The notes below the pieces were generated by a model. That model was not told the origin of the DNA. It did no database searches and saw nothing but the letters and a program-made list of their open reading frames with translations. The translations under genes were made by a program, and so were the position numbers. Shown here piece by piece: positions 26,743-33,913 of a stretch of DNA of 64,000 nucleotides. The stretch is from Clostridium ragsdalei P11 (GTDB taxonomy: Bacteria; Bacillota; Clostridia; Clostridiales; Clostridiaceae). The stretch covers positions 62,001-126,000 of the forward strand of contig NZ_LROS01000055.1 in assembly GCF_001675165.1 (NCBI RefSeq), written 5' to 3'. The stretch's first letter is position 1; each line of letters starts with the position of its first letter.

Positions 26743-26782
26743 AAAAAGTACCTTAGTAATAGTAATTACATTGGTACTTTTT
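26743..26782 (+). terminator. Intrinsic terminator after replication-relaxation gene
   Basis: AAAAAGTACC (26743 to 26752) and GGTACTTTTT (26773 to 26782) form a 10-bp stem continued by more T, closing the FtsK-like unit. Confidence 0.75.
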
Positions 26783-26847
26783 TTAGGTATTATATTTAGT
26801 ATAAAATAAATAGAATTTACCCATAATGTTTAATAAGAGGTGGTAAA

Positions 26848-27468
26848 ATGTTTTTAGTAGATATATTATTTTTTATTATAGATAATTTTACTTTAATATT
26901 AATTGGTATTGGATTAATAATAATAATATATAGTTGGATTACCATATTTGTAAATAAAGATTATAAGTTTATAGCAGATTACAGTAGAAAGTATAAAAAT
27001 AGAGTTTTAACTATAAAGGACTTAGATAAAATTAAACATGAAATTGAATATATGGAAGGTAGACAATTTGAGAGATTTTCTGAATGGCTATTTAAAAATA
27101 TAGGCAAATATAAATCTGTTACTCTAACGCCAGCAGCGAATGATAAAGGCAGAGATTTAATTTTAATTGATGCTGACGATAACACTATATTTGTTGAGTG
27201 CAAAAGGTATACAGAAAATGCAACAGTTACAGAAGATTTTATGATTGGTAGAGAGATATGCCAAAAGTTAGTTGGAGCAATGGTTGCAGATACTATAAAG
27301 CGAGGAATTATAATTACTACAGGAAATATACATCAAAATGCATGGGATTATATAGTTAAATTAGAGAAGAATAGTGATATTAGAATAGAAATTATAACGT
27401 TAAATGATATTATGAGAATGATTAAAAAAATAAACAGTCCAGAAGTTTTACATGTTGTCGGGGCTTGA
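26848..27468 (+). CDS. Membrane-anchored Mrr-type nuclease
   Basis: The 206-residue protein has an N-terminal hydrophobic hairpin or long helix (residues about 3 to 34) and then an Mrr_cat PD-(D/E)xK domain: E75 in GRQFERFSEWLF, D103 in NDKGRDLIL, and E117-x-K119 in IFVECKRY, followed by VGAMVADTIKRGIIITTG. All catalytic positions are present. Membrane-tethered Mrr-like nucleases occur in phage defence and on plasmids. It has its own GAGGTGG site after the preceding terminator, so it is probably monocistronic. Confidence 0.8.
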   Translation: MFLVDILFFIIDNFTLILIGIGLIIIIYSWITIFVNKDYKFIADYSRKYKNRVLTIKDLDKIKHEIEYMEGRQFERFSEWLFKNIGKYKSVTLTPAANDKGRDLILIDADDNTIFVECKRYTENATVTEDFMIGREICQKLVGAMVADTIKRGIIITTGNIHQNAWDYIVKLEKNSDIRIEIITLNDIMRMIKKINSPEVLHVVGA

Positions 27469-27492
27469 ATATTAATTTTATTTTATAGATAT

Positions 27493-27813
27493 TTAATAAA
27501 AGGTAGCGGGATCACCGAATGACCAATACAGCAAATCTATAATAGATTCTATAGCAGGTTCTTCTTTACATAGGAATGTAAAATATCCATTTTTATATCT
27601 GTTATATATAAATTTTGCATATTCATAATAACAAACATAATTAATATTACATTGTGATAGAAGTTTATATAACTCTTTATCATTTTTCTGAATATTTTCT
27701 TTAAGAATAAAATCGTTTAACATGGTAGCTTCTAAAAAGGGCATTGTTTGTTTTTTAGTAAATGTTCTTGGTCTACAAATATCTTCTTTTAATAAGAAAC
27801 TATTACATGGCAT
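27493..27813 (-). CDS. Hypothetical protein
   Basis: The 106-residue minus-strand product begins MPCNSFLLKEDICRPRTFTK and has no family I recognise and no membrane segment. An AGGAG site precedes the ATG. It is convergent with the nuclease gene by 24 bases. Confidence 0.5.
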   Translation of the reverse strand: MPCNSFLLKEDICRPRTFTKKQTMPFLEATMLNDFILKENIQKNDKELYKLLSQCNINYVCYYEYAKFIYNRYKNGYFTFLCKEEPAIESIIDLLYWSFGDPATFY

Positions 27814-27948
27814 AATATTATCTCCTTTAAATTGATCTTATAGCATTTTATGTTTAAAAGGATAAATTATTCAAAATTATTCAGTTGTTTAGCAGAGGAG
27901 TCTCCCTTAATTTATAGAATATTTACAGTAAAAAGGGAAGATGAGAAC

Positions 27949-28101
27949 ATGGAAGACGAGATAATTAAATTATTGAAGGAAATTAGTAGTAAATTAGATG
28001 ATATTAAAAGTGAATGCACCAGTATTAACCTGAATACGTATGATATTGACAAAATTAAAGAAACTACAGAAAAGATTCAAGAAAAAGTAAAACATCTTTA
28101 A
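27949..28101 (+). CDS. Short coiled-coil protein
   Basis: From the ATG at 27949, preceded by AAGGGAAGATGAG, the product is 50 residues with strong heptad character (IIKLLKEISSKLDDIKSE, then IDKIKETTEKIQEKVK). A longer frame from 27850 exists but has no ribosome site. It may oligomerise as a small helical bundle. Function unknown. Confidence 0.45.
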   Translation: MEDEIIKLLKEISSKLDDIKSECTSINLNTYDIDKIKETTEKIQEKVKHL

Positions 28102-28134
28102 GAATTAATGGAACATAAAAAGTAAGGTAGAGGA

Positions 28135-28350
28135 TTATTCTTCTACCTTTTCTTCTACAAATTCAACTAGGTTTTCTACTTTACAATTAAAAAATTTGCA
28201 CAATATATCTAAATGTTCTCTAGATATCATTTTAAATGTGTTGTTGCAATAAGCAGAAATAGTTGCCTGTCGTATTCTTGTTAACTGAGATAATTCTCTT
28301 TGAGATAGGTTTTTTTCAACCATCTTTGAAAGTAGATTCATTTTTATCAA
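28135..28350 (-). CDS. Xre-family HTH repressor
   Basis: This protein of about 71 residues is a single Cro/C1 helix-turn-helix domain: KMVEKNLSQRELSQLTRIRQ with the recognition helix ATISAYCNNTF, ending in an acidic tail (FVEEKVEE). A TTG at 28350 lies eight bases after AGGAGG; the ATG at 28368 overlaps the ribosome site. Two copies of GATACGAAAATAGTAT stand directly upstream, so autoregulation is very likely. It is divergent from 28539 to 29528. Confidence 0.8.
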   Translation of the reverse strand: MIKMNLLSKMVEKNLSQRELSQLTRIRQATISAYCNNTFKMISREHLDILCKFFNCKVENLVEFVEEKVEE

Positions 28351-28384
28351 TAGTATCACCTCCTGCAAATATTATACTATAGAT

Positions 28385-28426
28385 GATACGAAAATAGTAT
28401 TGACATTGTGATACGAAAATAGTATC
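28385..28426. promoter_or_regulatory. Paired operator for the divergent Xre repressor
   Basis: GATACGAAAATAGTAT occurs at 28385 to 28400 and again at 28410 to 28425, 25 bases apart, each an inverted repeat (GATAC ... GTATC-like). A rightward TTGACA (28399 to 28404) starts between them and a leftward TATAAT-like box lies beside them, so binding would block both promoters. Confidence 0.7.
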
Positions 28427-28538
28427 ATAAAATTATAAGATAAATAAAAAAGTACCTAACCCGAAGGTGAGATACTAACTTAGACAATTAGATTATATCA
28501 CTTTTATGGTTGGAAAATCAATAATAGGAGGCGAAATT

Positions 28539-28910
28539 ATGTGTTTGGCATTAGAGTATACAGAACAAATCACTAATATATTACGAGATGCTTCAAATGA
28601 AAAAAAGCGACTATATAATCTTGTACACAAATGTGATTTAAAAACTTGTGATTTACTGCATGAAATAGAATTAACTGATATAAAGGGAATGTATCATGCA
28701 TGGCTAATTATCAAGGAAATTAAACAAGTTCGTAAAATTAGGAGAAAAGCTAAAGATGACCTTGAAATTATAAGTCAAATAGATTCTTTTACACGTTCTC
28801 AAAAGAAGAAATTTGAACATATGGCGGGAAGTATCAATAATAAAATTAAAAAGTTGGAGAAAAGGCAGTATCACGTAAGGGTTCAAGAAAAAATACAAGA
28901 TTATGTTTAG
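28539..28910 (+). CDS. Hypothetical coiled protein
   Basis: The ATG at 28539 has a perfect AGGAGG site. The 123-residue product is helical and highly charged, with Cys residues in KCDLKTCDL and a basic C-terminal half (IKQVRKIRRKAKDD). No family recognised. It is the first gene of a rightward unit controlled by the 28385 operators, followed after 14 bases by the next gene. Confidence 0.6.
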   Translation: MCLALEYTEQITNILRDASNEKKRLYNLVHKCDLKTCDLLHEIELTDIKGMYHAWLIIKEIKQVRKIRRKAKDDLEIISQIDSFTRSQKKKFEHMAGSINNKIKKLEKRQYHVRVQEKIQDYV

Positions 28911-28924
28911 GGAGGAGGAGTAAT

Positions 28925-29110
28925 ATGAGCAATATATTTGAAGTTAAAAAAGAGCAGTTACAGGACAAGCTTGGAGAAATTGTACCGTTTGATTATGTAC
29001 CGCAACAAGGAGAGGATAAGCAGCACGTATTTACTGCTTACATTGAGGGAACAATACCTGTAAGGGTAAGAAGTAAGCTAACCTATGAAGAATTTTGTAG
29101 AATATGTTAA
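28925..29110 (+). CDS. Small hypothetical protein
   Basis: The 61-residue protein (start MSNIFEVKKEQLQDKL) has a strong GGGAGGAGG site and short spacing to both neighbours, consistent with an early-gene operon. No domain recognised. Confidence 0.55.
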   Translation: MSNIFEVKKEQLQDKLGEIVPFDYVPQQGEDKQHVFTAYIEGTIPVRVRSKLTYEEFCRIC

Positions 29111-29138
29111 TTGAATAATAAGAGGAGGAATTATTTAA

Positions 29139-29528
29139 ATGAATGCAGTGATGAATAAAGTTAGAGAGTATGCTGAAAATGAAAAAAATGAATTTAAGGA
29201 TATAAAGGTATATGAGGCAACACAGAGAGTACAAGTAGAAATTAATAGAAAAGAATTAAAAAAACAACTAAAAAAGTTTGAAGGTAAAGATGTAATGGTT
29301 GATCTAATTGGAGAGGTTTCAATTCCGTTATTTATGAATGAATTAGAGATAGGAGAATTTAAGGATATAAAAGGTAACTATAGAATGGAATTATCATCTA
29401 TAGATGAAAAACCTTATACTTTTATAGATGTAGAGGACGTTTACTGTATATATGAAAACCTGTTACTTGGTGGAGTAAGCGTATTTTTTAGAAGTGGAAC
29501 TGAATTGGATATAGCTGTAAATGAATAA
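29139..29528 (+). CDS. Hypothetical protein
   Basis: The 129-residue acidic protein (AGAGGAGG site) has an N-terminal helical part and a beta-rich C-terminal part (YTFIDVEDVYCIYENLL). It has no recognised domain or membrane segment. It ends the rightward small-gene run. Confidence 0.55.
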   Translation: MNAVMNKVREYAENEKNEFKDIKVYEATQRVQVEINRKELKKQLKKFEGKDVMVDLIGEVSIPLFMNELEIGEFKDIKGNYRMELSSIDEKPYTFIDVEDVYCIYENLLLGGVSVFFRSGTELDIAVNE

Positions 29529-29611
29529 AACTAACAATATGACAAAATAATAGTTATTGAGCTAAAGTAGTAGCATTTTATGAAAATAAGATAGAAATTA
29601 GAAAAAATGTG

Positions 29612-29640
29612 TTGACATGGATATGATTAGGTAATATAAT
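29612..29640 (+). promoter_or_regulatory. Consensus sigma-A promoter
   Basis: TTGACA (29612 to 29617), exactly 17 bases, then TATAAT (29635 to 29640). This is the best match to consensus in the window and points to a strong housekeeping promoter. Transcription would begin near 29647, just before the structured RNA. Confidence 0.85.
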
Positions 29641-29646
29641 AATAAC

Positions 29647-29805
29647 CGTTAAGTAAATAAAGAAATTATTGCCATGTGGCGTTTTTATAGTCGTAAGTGC
29701 TATTACATAGAGAAAAATAGAATAGTTTCGTGATTAGAATTAATTTGATGTTAATTCTATTAGGTGAACTATTTATATTATCTCTATATAATAGCACTTT
29801 TTTTA
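29647..29805 (+). ncRNA. Structured small RNA with intrinsic terminator
   Basis: Downstream of a consensus promoter, four nested helices form one long rod: AGTGCTATT 29696 to 29704 with AATAGCACT 29790 to 29798; ATAGAGA 29707 to 29713 with TCTCTAT 29781 to 29787; AATAGTT 29721 to 29727 with AACTATT 29767 to 29773; TAGAATTAA 29735 to 29743 with TTAATTCTA 29751 to 29759. A run of T follows immediately, so the rod also serves as terminator. No credible reading frame lies inside. The RNA of about 155 bases could be a small regulatory RNA (its long rod with internal loops recalls 6S RNA) or a transcribed attenuator upstream of the Xre gene. Confidence 0.75.
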
Positions 29806-29874
29806 CTTAAAATTGAATAGGAGGGAGATAAACAATATAAAAAATACCAATAAAATAATTTTTGAAATATTTTC

Positions 29875-29946
29875 TGAAACAATATTGACTGAAACAATAT
29901 ATCGTGGTAATATTTAATTAAACAATAAATATTGTTTGAAACAATA
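29875..29946 (+). promoter_or_regulatory. Operator array and promoter of the 29965 repressor
   Basis: The half-site AAACAATA occurs four times on one strand: in TGAAACAATAT at 29875 and 29890 (15 bases apart), in AAACAATAAATATTGTTT (29920 to 29937, inverted repeat) and in TATTGTTTGAAACAATA (29930 to 29946, inverted repeat). A promoter TTGACT 29885 to 29890, 17 bases, TAATAT 29908 to 29913 lies within the array. Autorepression by the following Xre protein is the simplest reading. Confidence 0.75.
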
Positions 29947-29964
29947 CAGGAGGAATGAATTAGG

Positions 29965-30612
29965 TTGATAGGATTAGAATATATTTTAAATCTTTATAAT
30001 ATGCAACATCAAGAATTGGCAAAAAAATTAGGTATAAAAAAGCAAAATATTAATCTGTGGATTAAAGGAAAACAAAATGTATCTAAAAAATATTTACCTG
30101 TTCTTTCAAAAATATTTAATATTCCAGAAAAATATTTTCAAAAGGAACTGGATGAAATAGATAGAATGGAAATTCAAAATATAAAATTGAATAGTGAACT
30201 TAAAAATTCGGAATATGAATATGAGGACACAATTACAGATCCAGACACAGGAGAAGAAATAATTGTAACACAAACTAGTATAGATGAAGGTGCATTATTT
30301 GATTTTAGCTTAAATAGTTACAATTTGAATCAAAAAAAACTTTTAATAGCTATAAAAGATTCAATGGATAGGCAATTTGAAGAAAATAATGATGAATATA
30401 GGGATTATGGATTAGGTCACGCTAATGAAATATTAGAATTATATGAAAGGTTTTTAAAATTAGTGAATAATACAGATATAGATAATAACACTATAAAAAG
30501 AGTATTAATGGGTGTACAACTTGCTTATGGAAAAATTTTTGATTCCGAGAAATTTGTTAGAAAAATTGCTAAAGATATAAAAGAATATAATAAGGAAAGT
30601 AAAACATGGTGA
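29965..30612 (+). CDS. Xre-family repressor with C-terminal domain
   Basis: The 215-residue protein starts at a TTG eleven bases after AGGAGG. It has an N-terminal Cro/C1 helix-turn-helix (HQELAKKLGIKKQNINLWIK) and a long acidic C-terminal region including DTITDPDTGEEIIVTQTSID, which may mediate oligomerisation or sensing. An array of AAACAATA operators sits directly upstream. It stands in front of the partition and RNA polymerase genes and may control them. Between 30613 and 30829 I see only a hairpin (GTAGAG/CTCTAC, 30717 to 30746) and a 15-codon frame from 30652 with a weak site. Confidence 0.75.
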   Translation: MIGLEYILNLYNMQHQELAKKLGIKKQNINLWIKGKQNVSKKYLPVLSKIFNIPEKYFQKELDEIDRMEIQNIKLNSELKNSEYEYEDTITDPDTGEEIIVTQTSIDEGALFDFSLNSYNLNQKKLLIAIKDSMDRQFEENNDEYRDYGLGHANEILELYERFLKLVNNTDIDNNTIKRVLMGVQLAYGKIFDSEKFVRKIAKDIKEYNKESKTW

Positions 30613-30835
30613 AGGTTAAAAAATATATGCATTGAAAGAAGGTGAAAAATTATGGATAGAAAAGTAAAAAGGCATGGAAAAATACCATACCCCCAATAAA
30701 AATATAATTTTAAATGTAGAGTTGAGTTTGGCGACACTACTCTACTATATGTAATTTAAAAATCATTTATATTATATCACAATAACTAAGTTTTAAACAC
30801 AAAATTAAAGATGAAATTCAAGGAGGAAAATGAGT

Positions 30836-31483
30836 ATGAAAAAAGTAAGTGTAAGTGGATATGCAGTATGCGAGGTAATACAAAAGGTAGAAGTAGAGGA
30901 CAATGCAACCGAACAGGAAATAAGGGAAAAGGCAGAAGAAGAATTTAAAGGATTAGAAGAATATAGCGATGGTAGTGTAGGTGTCTCTGGTAATGCAACA
31001 ATACATGATATAAGTGATGGAGAAGTAAATTTTACAGAAAGTTATAACGAACTTGTACCTGCACCAATGATATTAGATGATGCTGATTTTGATATTAAAA
31101 CTAAGTATAAGAGTAAAGAAGCAAGGGAGCATTTTTATATTAATAGTTGGAAAAAGCAATATCCAGGGCGACAGTATCCAACAACATCCAAAACTGCAAC
31201 TTTAGGCCAAGCTATTAAGTGGAATAAAGATTATATATTGCAATTGGTACATCTTGTACAGAAGGAATATAAGGATTATCCAGAAGGATGGTATTGCCAA
31301 ATTTGCATAGATAATCAGAACCATGATATATACTCTACAACTTTTATAAAAGAAGGTACTGATATAAAGGTATTTTATAAAAAAGCTACAGAAATTATGA
31401 AATTGTATACGGAACAATTAGAACATATTACTGATGAAAATGTTGAGAAGCAGATAAACCATGTATTGGATGAAGTACATTAA
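30836..31483 (+). CDS. Hypothetical protein
   Basis: The ATG at 30836 is nine bases after AAGGAGG; an ATG two codons earlier is less well spaced. The product is about 215 residues. The first 60 residues resemble a small beta domain with a repeated V.V.DNATEQEI.EKA motif, often seen in phage proteins of unknown function. The C-terminal part is helical. No catalytic motif found. Confidence 0.55.
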   Translation: MKKVSVSGYAVCEVIQKVEVEDNATEQEIREKAEEEFKGLEEYSDGSVGVSGNATIHDISDGEVNFTESYNELVPAPMILDDADFDIKTKYKSKEAREHFYINSWKKQYPGRQYPTTSKTATLGQAIKWNKDYILQLVHLVQKEYKDYPEGWYCQICIDNQNHDIYSTTFIKEGTDIKVFYKKATEIMKLYTEQLEHITDENVEKQINHVLDEVH

Positions 31484-31596
31484 TTACTTATAAAAATATT
31501 AAGAAAGAGAACATATTATGAAGATGTAGCAGGGAGTGAAGATTATCTTCATTTCCTTACTACAACAAAATTAGAGAGTATACAGGAGGACTTTAT

Positions 31597-32889
31597 ATGG
31601 GGCGAAATAAAAATTTTTTCTTTCAAAACCGTTATTTCATTTCAGGTGTTAGATTTTCGACGGCTTTGGAAAAACCTGAGAATATGGGGAAAACTGCAAT
31701 AAGTATAACTAAAGAATATGGAATTGATAGCAATATAAGTTGGAGGTTTAAAAAACCCAATAAAGATCAAAATGAAAAAGGAAATCTGCAAATTGATTTA
31801 AGTAAGGTAAATGTATCAAATTCAAATACTGAACCAATATGGATGGATGTAGATCTTAAAATAATACAAATTACAAAACAAATGATAAATGAAGGTATGA
31901 GTGATGAAGAAATATCTAGTAAAATTTATTCAAGATTAGTGGAAGGTGGGGTAAATATGGAAAATAAAAAAATAACTAAAAATATAAGTGCAGATATTGG
32001 AAATAACTATGCAAAGGGAAGTATAGATGATAAGGTTCTTAGTTTTGTAAATAAAGTAAGAAAAGAAAGACAAGTTAATAAATTAGCAGATAATGATTAC
32101 ATTCAATTAAGTGATGAACAAGGATATTATGTTATAGCTAATGATGATGATAAATTTGAAGAAAGTCAATCTAAGAAGGATAAAAATTTTATACCAACTC
32201 TTTACTATTTGATTTGCAGAGCTTTATTTTTAGATAAAATAGATGCAGATGAAGTTGATGTGAATTTATCTATGCTTACACCAATTAACCAAGCTAATGA
32301 AACGCAAGAATATATTAACAAAATAAAGGAAAAAGATAGCTACATGTGTACTTATAGAATAGATAAAAATGAAAATACTTTAATCATAAATATAAAAAAT
32401 GTAGAAATGTTTTTAGAAGGAGTTGCAAGTATACCATTAATTGAAAATCACAATGGAATGCAAAGTATCTGTGACGTGGGATCTAAAACGATAAACCTGA
32501 TAAAAACAAGGAATAATCGTATTCTTACAGTAGATACAATAGATGATTTAGGTACTTTTGAATATTATGACAAGCTTATAAACAAGATTGATAACAGAAC
32601 GGTAAACATATCTAATATACAACAATTAATAGAAGATGGGATTTGCAGTCATGATAAAAGTTTATTAAAAGAATATCTAAAAAAAGTATTAAGTGAAACA
32701 AATAAGGTTGTAAAATTTGATACTTGTGTCAATGTTAATTTTACAGGTGGTGCTATGGAATTATTTAAATCACAAGGGCTTAATTTTGAAAAAGGTAATA
32801 TTAAAGTAATGGAAGATCCAGTATTTACAAACGTAAGAGGTTCTAAGAAGTTTTTAGATACTAAATATAAAATAGCAGCAGGTGAATAA
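31597..32889 (+). CDS. ParM-like actin-family plasmid segregation protein with N-terminal extension
   Basis: Residues about 131 to 430 show the actin/ParM ATPase landmarks: phosphate-1 loop SADIGNNYAKG (131 to 141), the FIPTLYYLICRALF stretch, phosphate-2 SICDVGSKTINLI with downstream VDTIDDLGTFEYYD, and the adenosine motif FTGGAMELF. ParM filaments push apart plasmid copies bound by ParR. The first 120 residues are unlike ParM (basic start, acidic helix MINEGMSDEEISSKI). The upstream ATG has a perfect AGGAGG site, and an internal ATG at 31957 has GGAAGGTGGGG just upstream, so a 310-residue normal-size ParM could also be made. The stop is 2 bases before the ParR-like gene. Confidence 0.75.
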   Translation: MGRNKNFFFQNRYFISGVRFSTALEKPENMGKTAISITKEYGIDSNISWRFKKPNKDQNEKGNLQIDLSKVNVSNSNTEPIWMDVDLKIIQITKQMINEGMSDEEISSKIYSRLVEGGVNMENKKITKNISADIGNNYAKGSIDDKVLSFVNKVRKERQVNKLADNDYIQLSDEQGYYVIANDDDKFEESQSKKDKNFIPTLYYLICRALFLDKIDADEVDVNLSMLTPINQANETQEYINKIKEKDSYMCTYRIDKNENTLIINIKNVEMFLEGVASIPLIENHNGMQSICDVGSKTINLIKTRNNRILTVDTIDDLGTFEYYDKLINKIDNRTVNISNIQQLIEDGICSHDKSLLKEYLKKVLSETNKVVKFDTCVNVNFTGGAMELFKSQGLNFEKGNIKVMEDPVFTNVRGSKKFLDTKYKIAAGE

Positions 32890-32891
32890 TA

Positions 32892-33392
32892 ATGGCTGAT
32901 GATAGAAGAGTTAATATGTATTTTTCTGAAAGAAAATTTATTGATGATGCTATATATCAGTATTTTAAAGATATGCCAAATAAACAAGATATTATGAAGA
33001 TGGTTTTATATGAGTATGTTAAAAGTAAAAATGCTGCATCTCAAAATTCCGTTACGGAAACTACAAAAAAAGTACATGAAAATAGCACTAATACTACACA
33101 TAAAAGTGTAAATCCAGTTACTAATAATTCACGTAAAAAACACAAAGATGTTACGAAAGAGACACAAGAATCACACAATAGTGTTACTAAAGATACACCA
33201 ATTAGTGAAAATATGGTTACTGACAATACACAAAATAAACACAAAAAGGAAATTAAATCTACCCAAACTGGTGATAAGTTTAATGCTGCCGATCTTATAA
33301 CTGAAGAAGAAGTTGAGAATAAAGATATAAATAATAATGAAGTTGATTTAATGGCTATATGGAAATCACAAGATAGTTTTATGAATAAGTAA
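32892..33392 (+). CDS. ParR-like partition adaptor
   Basis: The 166-residue protein begins with a ribbon-helix-helix-like stretch (RRVNMYFSERKFIDDAIYQY, then QDIMKMVLYEYVK) typical of ParR-type centromere binding proteins. A long low-complexity Thr/Lys/Asn-rich middle follows, then an acidic C-terminal tail (VDLMAIWKSQDSFMNK) suited to contact actin-like filaments. It is coded two bases after the ParM-like gene. The pair forms a type II partition system. The centromere could lie upstream, but no iteron array is obvious there. Confidence 0.65.
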   Translation: MADDRRVNMYFSERKFIDDAIYQYFKDMPNKQDIMKMVLYEYVKSKNAASQNSVTETTKKVHENSTNTTHKSVNPVTNNSRKKHKDVTKETQESHNSVTKDTPISENMVTDNTQNKHKKEIKSTQTGDKFNAADLITEEEVENKDINNNEVDLMAIWKSQDSFMNK

Positions 33393-33429
33393 ATTATTAG
33401 AAAATTGAAAGGTTAAAAGGTGAAAAATT

Positions 33430-33825
33430 ATGAATGGATTAATAAAATTAAAGGAAATTGGATTAAATTCAAATGAGATTGTTATTGCTGATGCACCTAG
33501 ATGTAAAAATGATGATGCGTCAATGGTTTTAATGGGTAGTAACTTTAAATCAAAAGATGATTGCATAGGATGGGCAATTAGTACATGCAATGATTTTAGT
33601 GATCCGAATAGATTTTTCTTTATCAAGTGGAAAGATAATACAATTACTGTAGGAATTAATAATCCAATTTTTAAAGAAGAACCAGAATATAAATGGAAAA
33701 TATACAATTGGGACAATACGAAAACAAAGTATGTGAAAGAACTTAATGAAAAGTATATTGATGTACATTATGCATTAGTTATTCAAGAAAATGAAGATGG
33801 AGATTTTAATTTAATTACAGAATAA
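33430..33825 (+). CDS. Hypothetical protein
   Basis: The 131-residue soluble protein lies between the partition genes and the polymerase-like gene. It has a conserved-looking Cys pair region (DAPRCKNDD, GWAISTCNDF) and aromatic beta strands. An AGGTG site is present. Function unknown. Confidence 0.55.
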   Translation: MNGLIKLKEIGLNSNEIVIADAPRCKNDDASMVLMGSNFKSKDDCIGWAISTCNDFSDPNRFFFIKWKDNTITVGINNPIFKEEPEYKWKIYNWDNTKTKYVKELNEKYIDVHYALVIQENEDGDFNLITE

Positions 33826-33913
33826 TACAAGAAGGTCATAGAGGGACAAACTATCTTGTCCTTCCTGAATCTTATTATAAAAATGGGTTAAAAAATTTAA
33901 AGGGGGATAATGA

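Noticed and set aside
30652-30699. A 15-codon frame after the 29965 repressor
   Set aside because: Weak ribosome site and no second line of evidence.
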